This document shows, in pieces, positions 25,099 through 33,534 of a stretch of 64,000 nt of DNA; within the stretch, counting starts at the first letter, position 1, and the number at the start of each line of letters is the position of its first letter. The stretch covers positions 186,001 to 250,000 of the forward strand of contig NZ_BMMP01000010.1 of NCBI RefSeq assembly GCF_014645895.1. Reading direction: 5' to 3'. This DNA is from Streptomyces daqingensis. GTDB lineage: Bacteria > Actinomycetota > Actinomycetes > Streptomycetales > Streptomycetaceae. Both the position numbers and the translations under genes were made by a program. A model generated the notes under the pieces. It was not told where the DNA came from. It ran no database searches and worked only from the letters and a program-made list of their open reading frames with translations.

Positions 25099-25944
25099 TC
25101 AGGGCCGCCACTCGGGACGGCTCATGCCGTGCACGTTGCGGTAGGCGGCCCGTTCCGGGGGCGTCCAGCCCTTCAGCAGCTCCGGATCGAGGCGGTAGAC
25201 CTCGACGCCGATCGGATGGCAGAACTCGACGGGGTCGACGTCGGAGCCCGGCCCCCACATGGGAACCGACAGATCGCCGCCCGGGCACGTCGAGAGCGCG
25301 CACAGCAGGTCGAGTTCGGCGAAGAACTCCAGGTGGTCGCCGGGGCGCGCGGGGCAGTCCTTCATGAAGTACTGGTCGTCGTCGTTGAGTCCGGTGCACT
25401 GGAAGACGTTGAGGACGTCGTGCACGTCGAACTCCGTGAGCCCGTACGGGAGTACGGCGCGGACCAGGTTCGAGTGGCAGTGGAAGTCGAAGTCCTCGCC
25501 GGTCAGCATGCGGTTGACGTACGGGTCGCAGCGCGTGCCCAGCAGGTCGTGGACCCTGCCGCCCTCCGCGTCCCTCCCGTACCCGGCGAGGGTGTCGGAG
25601 GTGATCGTCAGCAGCGGTCGCAGGAACGGCAGCGTCGACCACAACCGGTCGTAGGTGCTCACGTGCGCCCGCTGCAGCTGCCTCGTGCGCGAGGCCCACA
25701 GCCGCTCGCGGGGGTCGTGACTGTTCCATACGTTGAGGTCGCCGACCTGGGGGCCGTCCACCGTGACCAGGCGGCACACGTGCCCCGCGGGGACCTCCCA
25801 GGCCCTGCCGGAGCGGATCGGCACGGTGAAGCGCTCCACGAGCTCCCGTCCGTCCAGCGCGGAGGCCGCGCGTCCGTAGAACGCGCGGTCGACGTCGAGG
25901 GGGCCGCCCTCGGATGCCCGGTATGCGGCTGCGGTGCCTGCCAT
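25099..25944 (-). CDS. DUF1989 (urea carboxylase-associated) family protein
   Basis: Protein of 281 residues. The DUF1989 pattern is seen in VPAGHVCRLVTVDGPQVGDLNVWN, GTRCDPYVNRM, FHCHSNLVRAV, VFQCTGLNDDDQYFMKDCPARPGDHLEFFAELDL (split over two motifs) and the terminal STCPGGD. Relatives occur beside urea carboxylase/allophanate hydrolase and guanidine genes, and several conserved histidines and cysteines suggest a metal site. Here no urea carboxylase gene is near, so the role is open. No operon partner. Confidence 0.85.
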   Translation of the reverse strand: MAGTAAAYRASEGGPLDVDRAFYGRAASALDGRELVERFTVPIRSGRAWEVPAGHVCRLVTVDGPQVGDLNVWNSHDPRERLWASRTRQLQRAHVSTYDRLWSTLPFLRPLLTITSDTLAGYGRDAEGGRVHDLLGTRCDPYVNRMLTGEDFDFHCHSNLVRAVLPYGLTEFDVHDVLNVFQCTGLNDDDQYFMKDCPARPGDHLEFFAELDLLCALSTCPGGDLSVPMWGPGSDVDPVEFCHPIGVEVYRLDPELLKGWTPPERAAYRNVHGMSRPEWRP

Positions 25945-25965
25945 GCGTGCGTACGCTCCCTCGCT

Positions 25966-25989
25966 GTCGTGCCGTCGTGCCGTCGTGCT
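25966..25989. repeat. Three tandem 8-bp repeats
   Basis: GTCGTGCC, GTCGTGCC, GTCGTGCT in a row, just upstream of the DUF1989 gene start. A fourth related copy lies about 20 bp further on. It may be a simple-sequence expansion in the 5' region; the rest of the 25945-26150 stretch shows nothing else. Confidence 0.6.
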
Positions 25990-26155
25990 GTACGTGGTGC
26001 TGTGGCGCCGTCGTGCTGTCCGAGCCGCCGCCCCGGCAGACGGCGACGCACGCCTCTCCTCCGTCGGACTGGGCTGGCGGGCTGGCGGGCGGCGGACCCG
26101 GCCGGTGCCGGTGGTGCGGCTCCGCCGATCTCAACGGAGAGGCGCCCGCGCGGAA

Positions 26156-26186
26156 AAGGGGGAGGCCGTCATGCGGCCTCCCCCTT
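26156..26186 (-). terminator. ect operon terminator with T tract
   Basis: Perfect 13-bp stem, arms 26156-26168 (AAGGGGGAGGCCG) and 26174-26186, five-base loop. Read on the minus strand it is followed by a short T run, giving a classic intrinsic terminator 33 bp past the ectD stop. Confidence 0.88.
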
Positions 26187-26218
26187 CTCCAGCGGGATCA
26201 GGTGTGACGTCGTGTGTG

Positions 26219-27118
26219 TCACCTGACGGGCGTGAACTCCCGTGCCCCGATGAAGTCGGGACGGCGTACCGGTGCCGCGAAGGGCTCCACCGCCTCGTTC
26301 TCCACGCTGTTGAAGACGATGAACACGTTGCTCCGGGGGTACGGAGTGATGTTGTCACCGCTTCCGTGCATGCAGTTGCAGTCGAACCAGACCGCCGAAC
26401 CCGGCTCGCCCGTGAAGAGCTTGATGCCGTGTGCGTCGGCGAACTTGGTCAGGGACTCGTCGGAGGGAGTCCCCGCGTTCTGCATCTGCAGTGATTTCTT
26501 GTAGTTGTCCTTCGGCGTCTCGCCCGCGCAGCCGAGGAACGTGTTGTGCGACCCCGGCATGATCATCAAGCCGCCGTTGGTGTCGTAGTTGCGGGTCAGC
26601 GCGATCGAGACCGAGACGGTCCGCATGTTGGGGATGCCGTCTTCCGCGTGCCAGGTCTCGAAGTCGGAGTGCCAGTAGAAGCCCGTGGCCCCGAAGCCCG
26701 GCTTGACGTTGATCCGGGACTGGTGGACGTAGACGTCCGATCCCAGGATCTGCCGTGCCCGGCCCACTACCCGCGGGTCCTTCACCAGGTCGGCGAAGAG
26801 CTCGCTGATCTTGTGCACCTCGAACACGGTGCGGATCTCGTCCGTCTTGGGCTCGATGATCGAGCGCTCGTCGGCACGGACATCCGCATCCGTGGTGAGC
26901 CGGTTCAGTTCCTGCCGGTACATGTCGACCTCATCGGGAGTGATGAGCTGGTCGACCGAAAGGAATCCGTCCCGCTCGTAGTCCGCCAGCACCGCGGCCT
27001 CGATGGGCCCCGGGGCACCCGGCTCGGACCACACGACTGGGTCCATGCGTGGTGTGGCCACCTCGGTGGTTCCGCGAGTCGGGTACAGGTCGGCGGTTCG
27101 CTCGGGTGCGGTGGTCAT
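26219..27118 (-). CDS. ectD: Ectoine hydroxylase EctD
   Basis: Non-heme iron, 2-oxoglutarate-dependent dioxygenase of 299 residues that converts ectoine to 5-hydroxyectoine. The iron ligands are in FYWHSDFETWHAEDG (HxD) and NCMHGSGDNITPYPRSN (distal histidine). The EctD signature around these motifs is intact, so the enzyme should be active. It is the last gene of the ectABCD operon, 93 bp after ectC, with a small GGCCG-AAA-CGGCC hairpin (27177-27189) in between. Confidence 0.96.
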   Translation of the reverse strand: MTTAPERTADLYPTRGTTEVATPRMDPVVWSEPGAPGPIEAAVLADYERDGFLSVDQLITPDEVDMYRQELNRLTTDADVRADERSIIEPKTDEIRTVFEVHKISELFADLVKDPRVVGRARQILGSDVYVHQSRINVKPGFGATGFYWHSDFETWHAEDGIPNMRTVSVSIALTRNYDTNGGLMIMPGSHNTFLGCAGETPKDNYKKSLQMQNAGTPSDESLTKFADAHGIKLFTGEPGSAVWFDCNCMHGSGDNITPYPRSNVFIVFNSVENEAVEPFAAPVRRPDFIGAREFTPVR

Positions 27119-27211
27119 GGTGTTGCCTTCCTCTCCTCTCGTACGGCCCTGTATTGGTGGGCGAGCGGCCTGATGCGGCCGAAACGGCCTGTGGCGGCCG
27201 GGCTTTGGAAC

Positions 27212-27616
27212 TCAGTCCTCGGCGGGTTCGGTGAGAAGCGGGTAGACGCCGTTCTCGTCGTGATCCTCCCGGCCGGTGACGGGCGGGTTGAAGACACAGA
27301 TGCACCGGAAGTCGGTCTTGGGGCGCATGGTGTGCTTCTCGTGCCCGTCGAGGAGGTACATGGTGCCGGGGGTGATCAGGTGCTTCTCACCCGTCTCGTC
27401 GTTGGTGAGTTCCGCCTCGCCCTCGACGCAGAGTACGGCTTCGATGTGATTTGCGTACCACATCGACGTCTCCGTACCCGCGTAGAGCGTGGTCTCGTGC
27501 AGGGAGAAGCCGACTCGCTCCTTGGCCAGCACGATCCGCTTGCTCTCCCAGGTACCGGATGCGGACTTGATGTGTCGGTCGGTGCCTTCGATGTCCTTGA
27601 TGGAACGAACAATCAC
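27212..27616 (-). CDS. ectC: L-ectoine synthase EctC
   Basis: Cupin-fold enzyme of 134 residues that closes the ring of N-gamma-acetyl-diaminobutyrate to ectoine. Key stretches are MIVRSIKDIEGTDRH, LHETTLYAGTETSMWYANH with the metal-binding region, and GTMYLLDGHEKHTMRP. Length is that of standard EctC. It lies 76 bp after ectB with a strong hairpin in the gap. Confidence 0.96.
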   Translation of the reverse strand: MIVRSIKDIEGTDRHIKSASGTWESKRIVLAKERVGFSLHETTLYAGTETSMWYANHIEAVLCVEGEAELTNDETGEKHLITPGTMYLLDGHEKHTMRPKTDFRCICVFNPPVTGREDHDENGVYPLLTEPAED

Positions 27617-27649
27617 GTTCTGTCTTGCCCTTCTCTCTCATTACGGGGT

Positions 27650-27681
27650 CGGCCCGCCCCGGACGCAACCGGGGCGGGCCG
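27650..27681 (-). other. Strong hairpin between ectB and ectC
   Basis: Perfect 13-bp stem, arms 27650-27662 (CGGCCCGCCCCGG) and 27669-27681, six-base loop. No T tract follows on the minus strand. Inside an operon this could attenuate, be an RNA processing site or protect the upstream ectAB message. Confidence 0.75.
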
Positions 27682-27692
27682 TGAACGGGAAG

Positions 27693-28961
27693 TTACGCGG
27701 TTTCGCGGACTGCGCGCGCCAGTACGCGCAGCCCCTCGTCCAGCTCCTCGGGAGTGATCGTCAGGGACGGCAGGAGCTTGACCACCTCGCTCTGCGGACC
27801 CGAGGTCTCGACGAGCAGACCCAGGTCGAAGCAGCGCTTGGCGACGGCACCGGCACGGTCCTTGTCGTGGAACTCCAGGCCCCACACGAGGCCGCGGCCG
27901 CGGTAGTCGGCCACGTCTTCGGTGTGTTCCTCGGAAATCGCGCGCAAAACCGTCTCAACCTGCTCACCGCGGGAGAGGGTCTGCTTCTCCATCTGGCTGT
28001 CGGTCCAGTAGGTCTCCACCGCGGCCGTGGCCGTCACGAAGGCCGGGTTGTTGCCGCGGAAGGTGCCGTTGTGCTCGCCGGGCTCCCAGATGTCCAGCTC
28101 GGGCTTGAACAGGGTGAGCGCCAGCGGCAGTCCGTAGCCGCCGATGGACTTCGACAGGGTGATGATGTCCGGCTTGATGCCCGCCTCCTCGAAGGAGAAG
28201 AAGGCGCCGGTGCGGCCGCAGCCCATCTGGATGTCGTCGACGATGAGCAGCATGTCGTGCCGCTCGCACAGGTCGGCCAGGTCGCGCAGCCACTCGGCGC
28301 GCGCGACGTTGATGCCGCCCTCGCCCTGGACCGTTTCGACGATCACCGCGGCGGGCTTGTTGAGGCCGGAACCCTGGTCCTCCAGCAGCCGCTCGAACCA
28401 GACGAAGTCCTCGGTCGTGCCGCCGAGGTAGTCGTCGAACGGCATGGGCGTGCCGTGGACGAGCGGGATGCCCGCGCCGGCGCGCTTGAAGGCGTTGCCG
28501 GTGACGGCGAGCGAGCCCAGCGACATGCCGTGGAAGGCGTTGGTGAAGGAGACGATCGACTCGCGGCCCTTTACCTTGCGGGCGAGCTTCAGCGCCGCCT
28601 CGACGGCGTTGGTGCCGGTCGGGCCGGGGAACATCACCTTGTGGTTCATGTCGCGGGGCTTGAGGATCTTCTCGTGGAAGGTCTCCAGGAAGGCCCGCTT
28701 GGCGGTCGTGCTCATGTCCAACCCGTGCACGACGCCGTCACGTTCGATGTAGTCGATCAGCGCCCGTTTGAGAACGGGGTTGTTGTGGCCGTAGTTGAGC
28801 GTTCCCGCACCGGCGAAGAAGTCCAGGTAGGTGTGGCCGTCTTCGTCGTACATGTGCGAGCCCTGGGCCCGGTCGAAGATCGTGGGCCAGCTGCGGCAGT
28901 AGCTGCGGACTTCCGACTCGACGGTCTCGAAGACGCTGAGGTCCGGCTGGGTGATGGTCAC
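27693..28961 (-). CDS. ectB: Diaminobutyrate-2-oxoglutarate transaminase EctB
   Basis: Class III aminotransferase of 422 residues. It converts aspartate semialdehyde to 2,4-diaminobutyrate with glutamate as donor. The PLP lysine is in ITLSKSIGGYGLPLA; FPGPTGTNAVEAALKLAR and FTNAFHGMSLGSL are EctB-typical. GTG start at 28961 has AGGAG upstream. Precursor aspartate semialdehyde is shared with the lysine pathway that uses dapD, also in this window. Confidence 0.96.
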   Translation of the reverse strand: MTITQPDLSVFETVESEVRSYCRSWPTIFDRAQGSHMYDEDGHTYLDFFAGAGTLNYGHNNPVLKRALIDYIERDGVVHGLDMSTTAKRAFLETFHEKILKPRDMNHKVMFPGPTGTNAVEAALKLARKVKGRESIVSFTNAFHGMSLGSLAVTGNAFKRAGAGIPLVHGTPMPFDDYLGGTTEDFVWFERLLEDQGSGLNKPAAVIVETVQGEGGINVARAEWLRDLADLCERHDMLLIVDDIQMGCGRTGAFFSFEEAGIKPDIITLSKSIGGYGLPLALTLFKPELDIWEPGEHNGTFRGNNPAFVTATAAVETYWTDSQMEKQTLSRGEQVETVLRAISEEHTEDVADYRGRGLVWGLEFHDKDRAGAVAKRCFDLGLLVETSGPQSEVVKLLPSLTITPEELDEGLRVLARAVRETA

Positions 28962-29091
28962 AGCATGCTCCTGGGAGTGAGTTGAGTGCTGAGAAGTGCT
29001 TCTTGCGGATGTGCCTTGCGAAGTTGCGAAGTTCAGGGGTTGCGGATCTGTTCGAAGTTCGGGACGCGAAGCAGTACGCGCGGGCGGGCGC

Positions 29092-29670
29092 TCAGCGTGG
29101 GGTGAGCGGCCCGAGGCCGGACAGCGACGCGACCGGCCCGATGCGGTACAGCACTTCGGGTTCGTGACCGCTCTCGGGGAAGTCGCCCGCGTCGAAGAGC
29201 ACCTCCTTCTCCACGGGGGCGCCGTGGCGCGCCGCGAAAGAGGTGAAGAGGCGGTTCGAGGGCGTGTTGTCCGGGGTGACGGTGGTCTCGATCCCGTCGA
29301 TCCCCGCTTCCCGCGCGACGCGGGCGGCGAGCCCGTCGAGCATCGCCGCCGCCAGCCCGCGGCCTCGTGCCGCCTCGTCGACGGCGACCTGCCAGACGAG
29401 GAGCGTCCGGGGCTGCCGGGGGCGCACGTAGCCGGTGATGAAGCCGACTGGTTCGCCGTCCGTGCCCCGTGCTACCACGGAGGTCCCTGCGAAGTCGCGG
29501 CACCACAGGAGATAGCTGTAGGAGGAGTTGAGGTCGAGCGTCCGTGAGTCGCGGGTGATGCGCCACAGCGCCGCCCCGTCCTCAGGCCGCGGAGCGTCGA
29601 GTGTCAGCCCCTCCGGCATTTCCAGGAAATTCCTATGGGCACGTGCATGGTCTGCTTGTGCGGCGGTCAT
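29092..29670 (-). CDS. ectA: Diaminobutyrate acetyltransferase EctA
   Basis: GNAT-fold acetyltransferase of 192 residues that acetylates diaminobutyrate. Signatures: RDSRTLDLNSSYSYLLWCRDF and the acetyl-CoA loop VAVDEAARGRGLAAAMLDGL. ATG 29670 gives the usual MTAAQADH start, but no ribosome binding site precedes it. The AT-rich GGGTAAATTTAATACCC lies right upstream, so either a leaderless mRNA or a downstream start is possible. First gene of ectABCD, the osmoprotectant pathway that is normally induced by salt or heat. Confidence 0.94.
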   Translation of the reverse strand: MTAAQADHARAHRNFLEMPEGLTLDAPRPEDGAALWRITRDSRTLDLNSSYSYLLWCRDFAGTSVVARGTDGEPVGFITGYVRPRQPRTLLVWQVAVDEAARGRGLAAAMLDGLAARVAREAGIDGIETTVTPDNTPSNRLFTSFAARHGAPVEKEVLFDAGDFPESGHEPEVLYRIGPVASLSGLGPLTPR

Positions 29671-30106
29671 GGGTATTAAATTTACCCAGCAGATGCCAAA
29701 AACGCACGGCGGACCGGGGTTACGCAAGAAGGGGTTCCTGTGTTATCGCGCGCAGGCGCGCAGGTGAGATGAGGGGCGCCGTTATGCCCCGACTTAAAGG
29801 GATTTTCCCGGAGGATACGGGCGCCCTGTGGAGTCTGTCACATCCTCGAAACGACCTCGTGAGGTGCTCGAATTACGTCAGGGTAACCATAGAAAATTCG
29901 AGTGTTTAAGCCCTCGGAAAGCGGGAACAAGAATACGGGCGGCTACGCTCGATGAATTCCGGGAATGCATTCTCCTCCGTTGAGTTCAATGTCGCATCTC
30001 CAAGCCCGCGAGCGCAATGGGATCGCCACGTTCCGTATGCGGTCCTGAGCAGCCGGAAATGCCGGGCGGGTATGAACGCGGGGGAGCGGCTCGTAGGCTG
30101 CGGCCC
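29671..30106. promoter_or_regulatory. Divergent control region between ectABCD and the amidohydrolase gene
   Basis: About 436 bp without a gene and clearly AT-richer than its surroundings. Next to ectA: GGGTA (29671-29675) and TACCC (29683-29687) around an AT-rich core. In the middle: palindrome ACCTC-GT-GAGGT (29854-29865), directly followed by an inverted repeat CTCGAATT (29867-29874)/AATTCGAG (29895-29902) with a 20-base loop. Further right: the palindrome GAATGCATTC (29963-29972). At the far end: TAGGCT (30094-30099) seven bases before the ATG of the amidohydrolase. The ect promoter should be near 29671-29710. Confidence 0.6.
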
Positions 30107-31198
30107 ATGAGCGACGGCGGGATTCTTCACATCAAGGGGCGCGTGCTGGCCGGGCCCGAGGACGTCCGGGACGAGCTGTGGGTGGTGGACGGGCACATCA
30201 CCTACGAACGCCCCCCGGGCACGGTTCCTGACGCCGGCGTCATCGAGGGCTGGGTGCTGCCCGGCCTCGTGGACGCCCACTGCCACGTGGGGCTCGGCTC
30301 CGACGGCCCCGTCGACGAGTCGGCCACGGAGAAGCAGGCGGTCACGGAGCGGGAGGCCGGCGCGCTGCTGCTGCGCGACGCGGGCTCCCCCTCGGACACC
30401 CGCTGGGTCGACGACCGCGCGGATCTGCCGCGGATCATCCGCGCCGGCAGGCACATCGCCCGCACGAAGCGCTACATCCGCAACTTCGCGCACGAGATCG
30501 AACCCGGCGACCTCGCCGCCTACACCCGGCGCGAGGCCCGCCGCGGCGACGGCTGGGTGAAGCTCGTCGGGGACTGGATCGACCGCGAGGAGGGCGACCT
30601 CGCCCCGTGCTGGCCGCGCTGGGCCGTGGAGGAGGCGATCGCCGCCGCCCACGAGGAGGGCGCCCGCGTCACTGCGCACTGCTTCGCGGAGAGCTCGCTC
30701 CGCGACCTGGTCGAGGCCGGGATCGACTGCGTCGAACACGCTACGGGGCTCACGGAGGAGACCGTCCCGCTCTTCGCGGAGCGCGGCGTCGCGATCGTCC
30801 CCACCCTCGTGAACACCGCCACGTTCCCGCAGCTCGCCGCGGGAGGCGAGAAGTACCCCCGCTGGGCCGCGCACATGCGGCGGCTCCACGAGCGCCGCTA
30901 CGAGACGGTCCGCGCCGCGTACGAGGCGGGCATCCCCGTCTTCACGGGGACGGACGCCGGCGGGTCGCTGCCGCACGGGCTCGTCTCCGCGGAGGTCGGC
31001 GAGCTGGTCAAGGCGGGCATCCCCGCGGCGGACGCCCTGTCGGCGGCCGTCTGGGGCGCCCGGCGCTGGCTGGGCCGCCCCGGACTGGAGGAGGGAGCCC
31101 CCGCCGACCTCGTCGTGTACGCGGAGGACCCGCGGGCGGACGTCGGGGTGCTGGGCTCCCCGCGGAGGGTCGTGCTGCGGGGAGAGGTGGTGCACTAG
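30107..31198 (+). CDS. Amidohydrolase-family metal-dependent hydrolase
   Basis: Protein of 363 residues with the amidohydrolase TIM barrel. The metal histidines are in VDAHCHVGLG (HxH-type), ARVTAHCFAE and CVEHATG, and the catalytic aspartate is in FTGTDAGGSLPHG. The cyclic-amide or imidazolonepropionase-like branch is likely but the substrate is unknown. The start is supported by a TAGGCT element seven bases before the ATG, a leaderless arrangement. It directly precedes an amidase gene, two bases after its stop, so the two hydrolases are cotranscribed. Confidence 0.88.
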   Translation: MSDGGILHIKGRVLAGPEDVRDELWVVDGHITYERPPGTVPDAGVIEGWVLPGLVDAHCHVGLGSDGPVDESATEKQAVTEREAGALLLRDAGSPSDTRWVDDRADLPRIIRAGRHIARTKRYIRNFAHEIEPGDLAAYTRREARRGDGWVKLVGDWIDREEGDLAPCWPRWAVEEAIAAAHEEGARVTAHCFAESSLRDLVEAGIDCVEHATGLTEETVPLFAERGVAIVPTLVNTATFPQLAAGGEKYPRWAAHMRRLHERRYETVRAAYEAGIPVFTGTDAGGSLPHGLVSAEVGELVKAGIPAADALSAAVWGARRWLGRPGLEEGAPADLVVYAEDPRADVGVLGSPRRVVLRGEVVH

Positions 31199-31200
31199 CC

Positions 31201-32721
31201 GTGGAGGACGGCGGAGCGCTCACGGCCCGGGAGGGCGGACAAGGCGCGGGGGAGGCCCCGCAGCGGATGCCGGAGGGGTCCCGCCGGGTGGACGCCTCCG
31301 GGATCGTCTCGTGGAGCGCCATGGAGCTCTCGCGGGCCGTCGCGGGCCGTGAAGTGACGTGCACCGAGGTCATGCGGGCGTACTTGGAGCACATCGAACG
31401 GGTCAATCCGCACGTCTGCGCGATCGTCGGGGCACAGGCGCCGGAACTCTCCCTGGAGCAGGCGCGGGAGCGGGACCGGGAGCTGGAGCGCGGTGAGAGC
31501 CGCGGCTGGATGCACGGCTTCCCGTACGCGGTGAAGGACCTCGCGGAGGCGCGCGGTCTGCCGTGGACTGAGGGTTCGCCCCTGCACAGGGACCGCGTCG
31601 CGGAGCGGGACGCCCCGTTCGTGCGGCGCGTCAGGGACGCCGGCGCGGTCGTGATCGGCAAGACCAACACCCCCGAGTTCGGCCTGGGTTCGCAGACGTA
31701 CAACCAGGTGTGGGGGACGACGGGCAACGCCTACGACCCCGCGCTCACGGCGGGCGGCAGCAGCGGGGGAGCGGCCTGCGCCCTCGCCCTGCGGATGCTG
31801 CCGGTCGCCGACGGCAGCGACTACATGGGTTCCCTGCGCAACCCCGCCGCGTTCAACAACGTGCTGGGCCTGCGCCCGAGTCAGGGACGCGTCCCAGGCC
31901 CCGGGTTCACCGGCCAGCCGGGTGTCGCGGGTCCGATGGCCCGCACGGTGACGGACCTCGCGTGGCTGCTGTCGGTGATGGCGGGACCGCACGAGGAGTC
32001 CCCGACGGCGTTCCCGGAGAGCGGCGAACGCTTCCGGGAGCCCCTGGAACGCGATTTCCGTGGGACGCGCGTGGCATGGGTCGGCGACTGGCGTGGGCGG
32101 CTGGCCACCGAGCCGGGAGTGCTGGAGGTGTGCCGTTCCGCGCTGTCCGTCTTCGAGGCGCTCGGATGCGAAGTGACCGACGCCGTACCGGACTTCCCGG
32201 CCGACGAGCTCTGGCGGACGTTCCTCACGTGGCGCTGGTGGGCGGCCCTGGACCGGTACGGCCTCTACGCCGATCCCGCCGCACGGGAGCGGATGAAGCC
32301 CGAGGCGGTGTGGGAGACGGAGCGGGGTCTGGCCCTGAGCGCCCTCGACGTCGCGGAGGCGGCCGCGTCGCGGGACCGTTGGTACGCGGCGCTGGCGGAG
32401 TTCTTCCGCGACTACGACTACGTCCTCGCACCAGCGGCACAGGTCTTCCCCTTCGCGAAGGAGACGAGGTGGCCCGAGGTGGTCGGCGGACGCCGTATGG
32501 ACACCTACCACCGCTGGATGGAGACGGTGGTGCCCTGGTCGCTGGTCGGCGTGCCGGTGATCGGGATGCCGGCCGGGTTCGGCCGGCAGGGGCTGCCGGC
32601 GGGCCTGCAGCTCGTCGGCAGACCGCGAGCCGACTTCGAGGTGCTTCAACTGGCCTACGCGTACGAGCAGTCGACGAACTGGGTGGAGCGCCGCACGCCC
32701 GCGCCGGCGGCCGCGGGCTGA
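31201..32721 (+). CDS. Amidase-signature family hydrolase
   Basis: Amidase of about 506 residues. The Ser-cisSer-Lys triad is seen: K112 in PYAVKDLAEA, the GGSSGGAA loop at 185-191, and nucleophile S211 in DYMGSLRNPA. The C-terminal part carries MPAGFGRQGLPAGLQLVGRP, usual for the family. GTG 31201 is taken as start since it follows the amidohydrolase stop by two bases; ATG 31267 is an alternative that would drop a non-conserved N-terminus. Substrate unknown. With the amidohydrolase it may form a two-step degradation of a cyclic or acylated amide. Confidence 0.88.
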   Translation: MEDGGALTAREGGQGAGEAPQRMPEGSRRVDASGIVSWSAMELSRAVAGREVTCTEVMRAYLEHIERVNPHVCAIVGAQAPELSLEQARERDRELERGESRGWMHGFPYAVKDLAEARGLPWTEGSPLHRDRVAERDAPFVRRVRDAGAVVIGKTNTPEFGLGSQTYNQVWGTTGNAYDPALTAGGSSGGAACALALRMLPVADGSDYMGSLRNPAAFNNVLGLRPSQGRVPGPGFTGQPGVAGPMARTVTDLAWLLSVMAGPHEESPTAFPESGERFREPLERDFRGTRVAWVGDWRGRLATEPGVLEVCRSALSVFEALGCEVTDAVPDFPADELWRTFLTWRWWAALDRYGLYADPAARERMKPEAVWETERGLALSALDVAEAAASRDRWYAALAEFFRDYDYVLAPAAQVFPFAKETRWPEVVGGRRMDTYHRWMETVVPWSLVGVPVIGMPAGFGRQGLPAGLQLVGRPRADFEVLQLAYAYEQSTNWVERRTPAPAAAG

Positions 32722-32890
32722 GCGGGCCGCCCTCCGGCCCCGGGGCGGGGCGATCGGGCGGACGTCAGGCGCCGCGGCGGCCGTCGGGACTGTGCGTCGG
32801 CGCTCAACTCGGCCCTCCCGTCCGGGGCGTGTGCGCCCCGTGGTGAGAACACCCGCTGGGCGGGGGTGAGTCGTGCGGCCCCGACGGGAA

Positions 32891-32910
32891 GGCGGCCGCG
32901 AACGGCCGCC
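32891..32910 (-). terminator. Terminator hairpin
   Basis: GGCGGCCG (32891-32898) and CGGCCGCC (32903-32910), loop CGAA, five bases past the stop of the 144-residue protein gene on the minus strand. Confidence 0.65.
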
Positions 32911-32914
32911 GGGC

Positions 32915-33349
32915 TCAGTCGGTTTCGATGCCGCGCGCTGCGAAGACCTCCGCCGCGTCCGGCACCGCCAGGACGCCGTCCTCCACGAAGGTGACCTCCC
33001 GCAGGTTGGGCAGCAGGGCGAGGTCGTCGAGCGAACGGACGTCGAAGAGGCCGTCCTCGCCGTCCCAGGCGGGAGCGCAGTGCCCGAAGACCTCTGCGCC
33101 GGCGTCGAAGCACAGCTCCTCGACGCGTGCGAGCAGCTCGGCCGGTATCTCCAGTGTCTCGAAGTGGGCGCGGGGCTCCGGCAGCACCTCCGCTTCGAGA
33201 GCGTTCTCCAGGACGTAGTCAGCGGGGTCGTCGATTCCCCGCTCGGCCAGTTCCTCTGACAGGTCGTAGACCGGGAGGAGCGGCTCGGGGCCGTACATGA
33301 GCTCCTCGACGACGAGGAGCTTGAGGTTGAAGTCGCGGAACTGGCTCAT
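32915..33349 (-). CDS. Uncharacterised 144-residue protein, DUF6892-like
   Basis: Acidic, soluble-looking protein of 144 residues. It starts with MSQFRDFNLKLLVVEELMYG, which resembles the DUF6892 pattern (a short beta strand plus helix block). It continues with regular beta-alpha units (LDDLALLPNLREVTFVEDG). Cysteines occur in ELCFDAGAEVFGHCAPAWDGEDG. No enzyme motif is seen. DUF6892-type proteins are often found near toxin-immunity genes, but no toxin is adjacent here. Stand-alone gene with its own terminator. Confidence 0.6.
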   Translation of the reverse strand: MSQFRDFNLKLLVVEELMYGPEPLLPVYDLSEELAERGIDDPADYVLENALEAEVLPEPRAHFETLEIPAELLARVEELCFDAGAEVFGHCAPAWDGEDGLFDVRSLDDLALLPNLREVTFVEDGVLAVPDAAEVFAARGIETD

Positions 33350-33390
33350 GGGACATGGGTATCAGGGAGGAACGACAGCCCCCGGCCCGG

Positions 33391-33421
33391 ACCCGGACCG
33401 GACCCGGACCGGACCCGGTCC
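33391..33421. repeat. 11-bp tandem repeat
   Basis: ACCCGGACCGG at 33391-33401 and 33402-33412, then a partial third copy to 33421. It lies in the gap upstream of the 144-residue protein gene, on the side of its promoter. Confidence 0.7.
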
Positions 33422-33534
33422 TTCCGGACGGCGGTGAGCGAGGGCCACCGAGATTCAGGGCGGGGTGCCTGCGGTGCCGGCCGCGGCCTGCGCGTGAACT
33501 GAGCGGGCCGGGACTGTTCGCGTCACGACAGCCC

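Noticed and set aside
29836..29862. Second TGTCACA upstream of the amidohydrolase
   Set aside because: The matching CGTC is absent at 16 bases (CGTG occurs at 15) and a better leaderless promoter lies at 30094.
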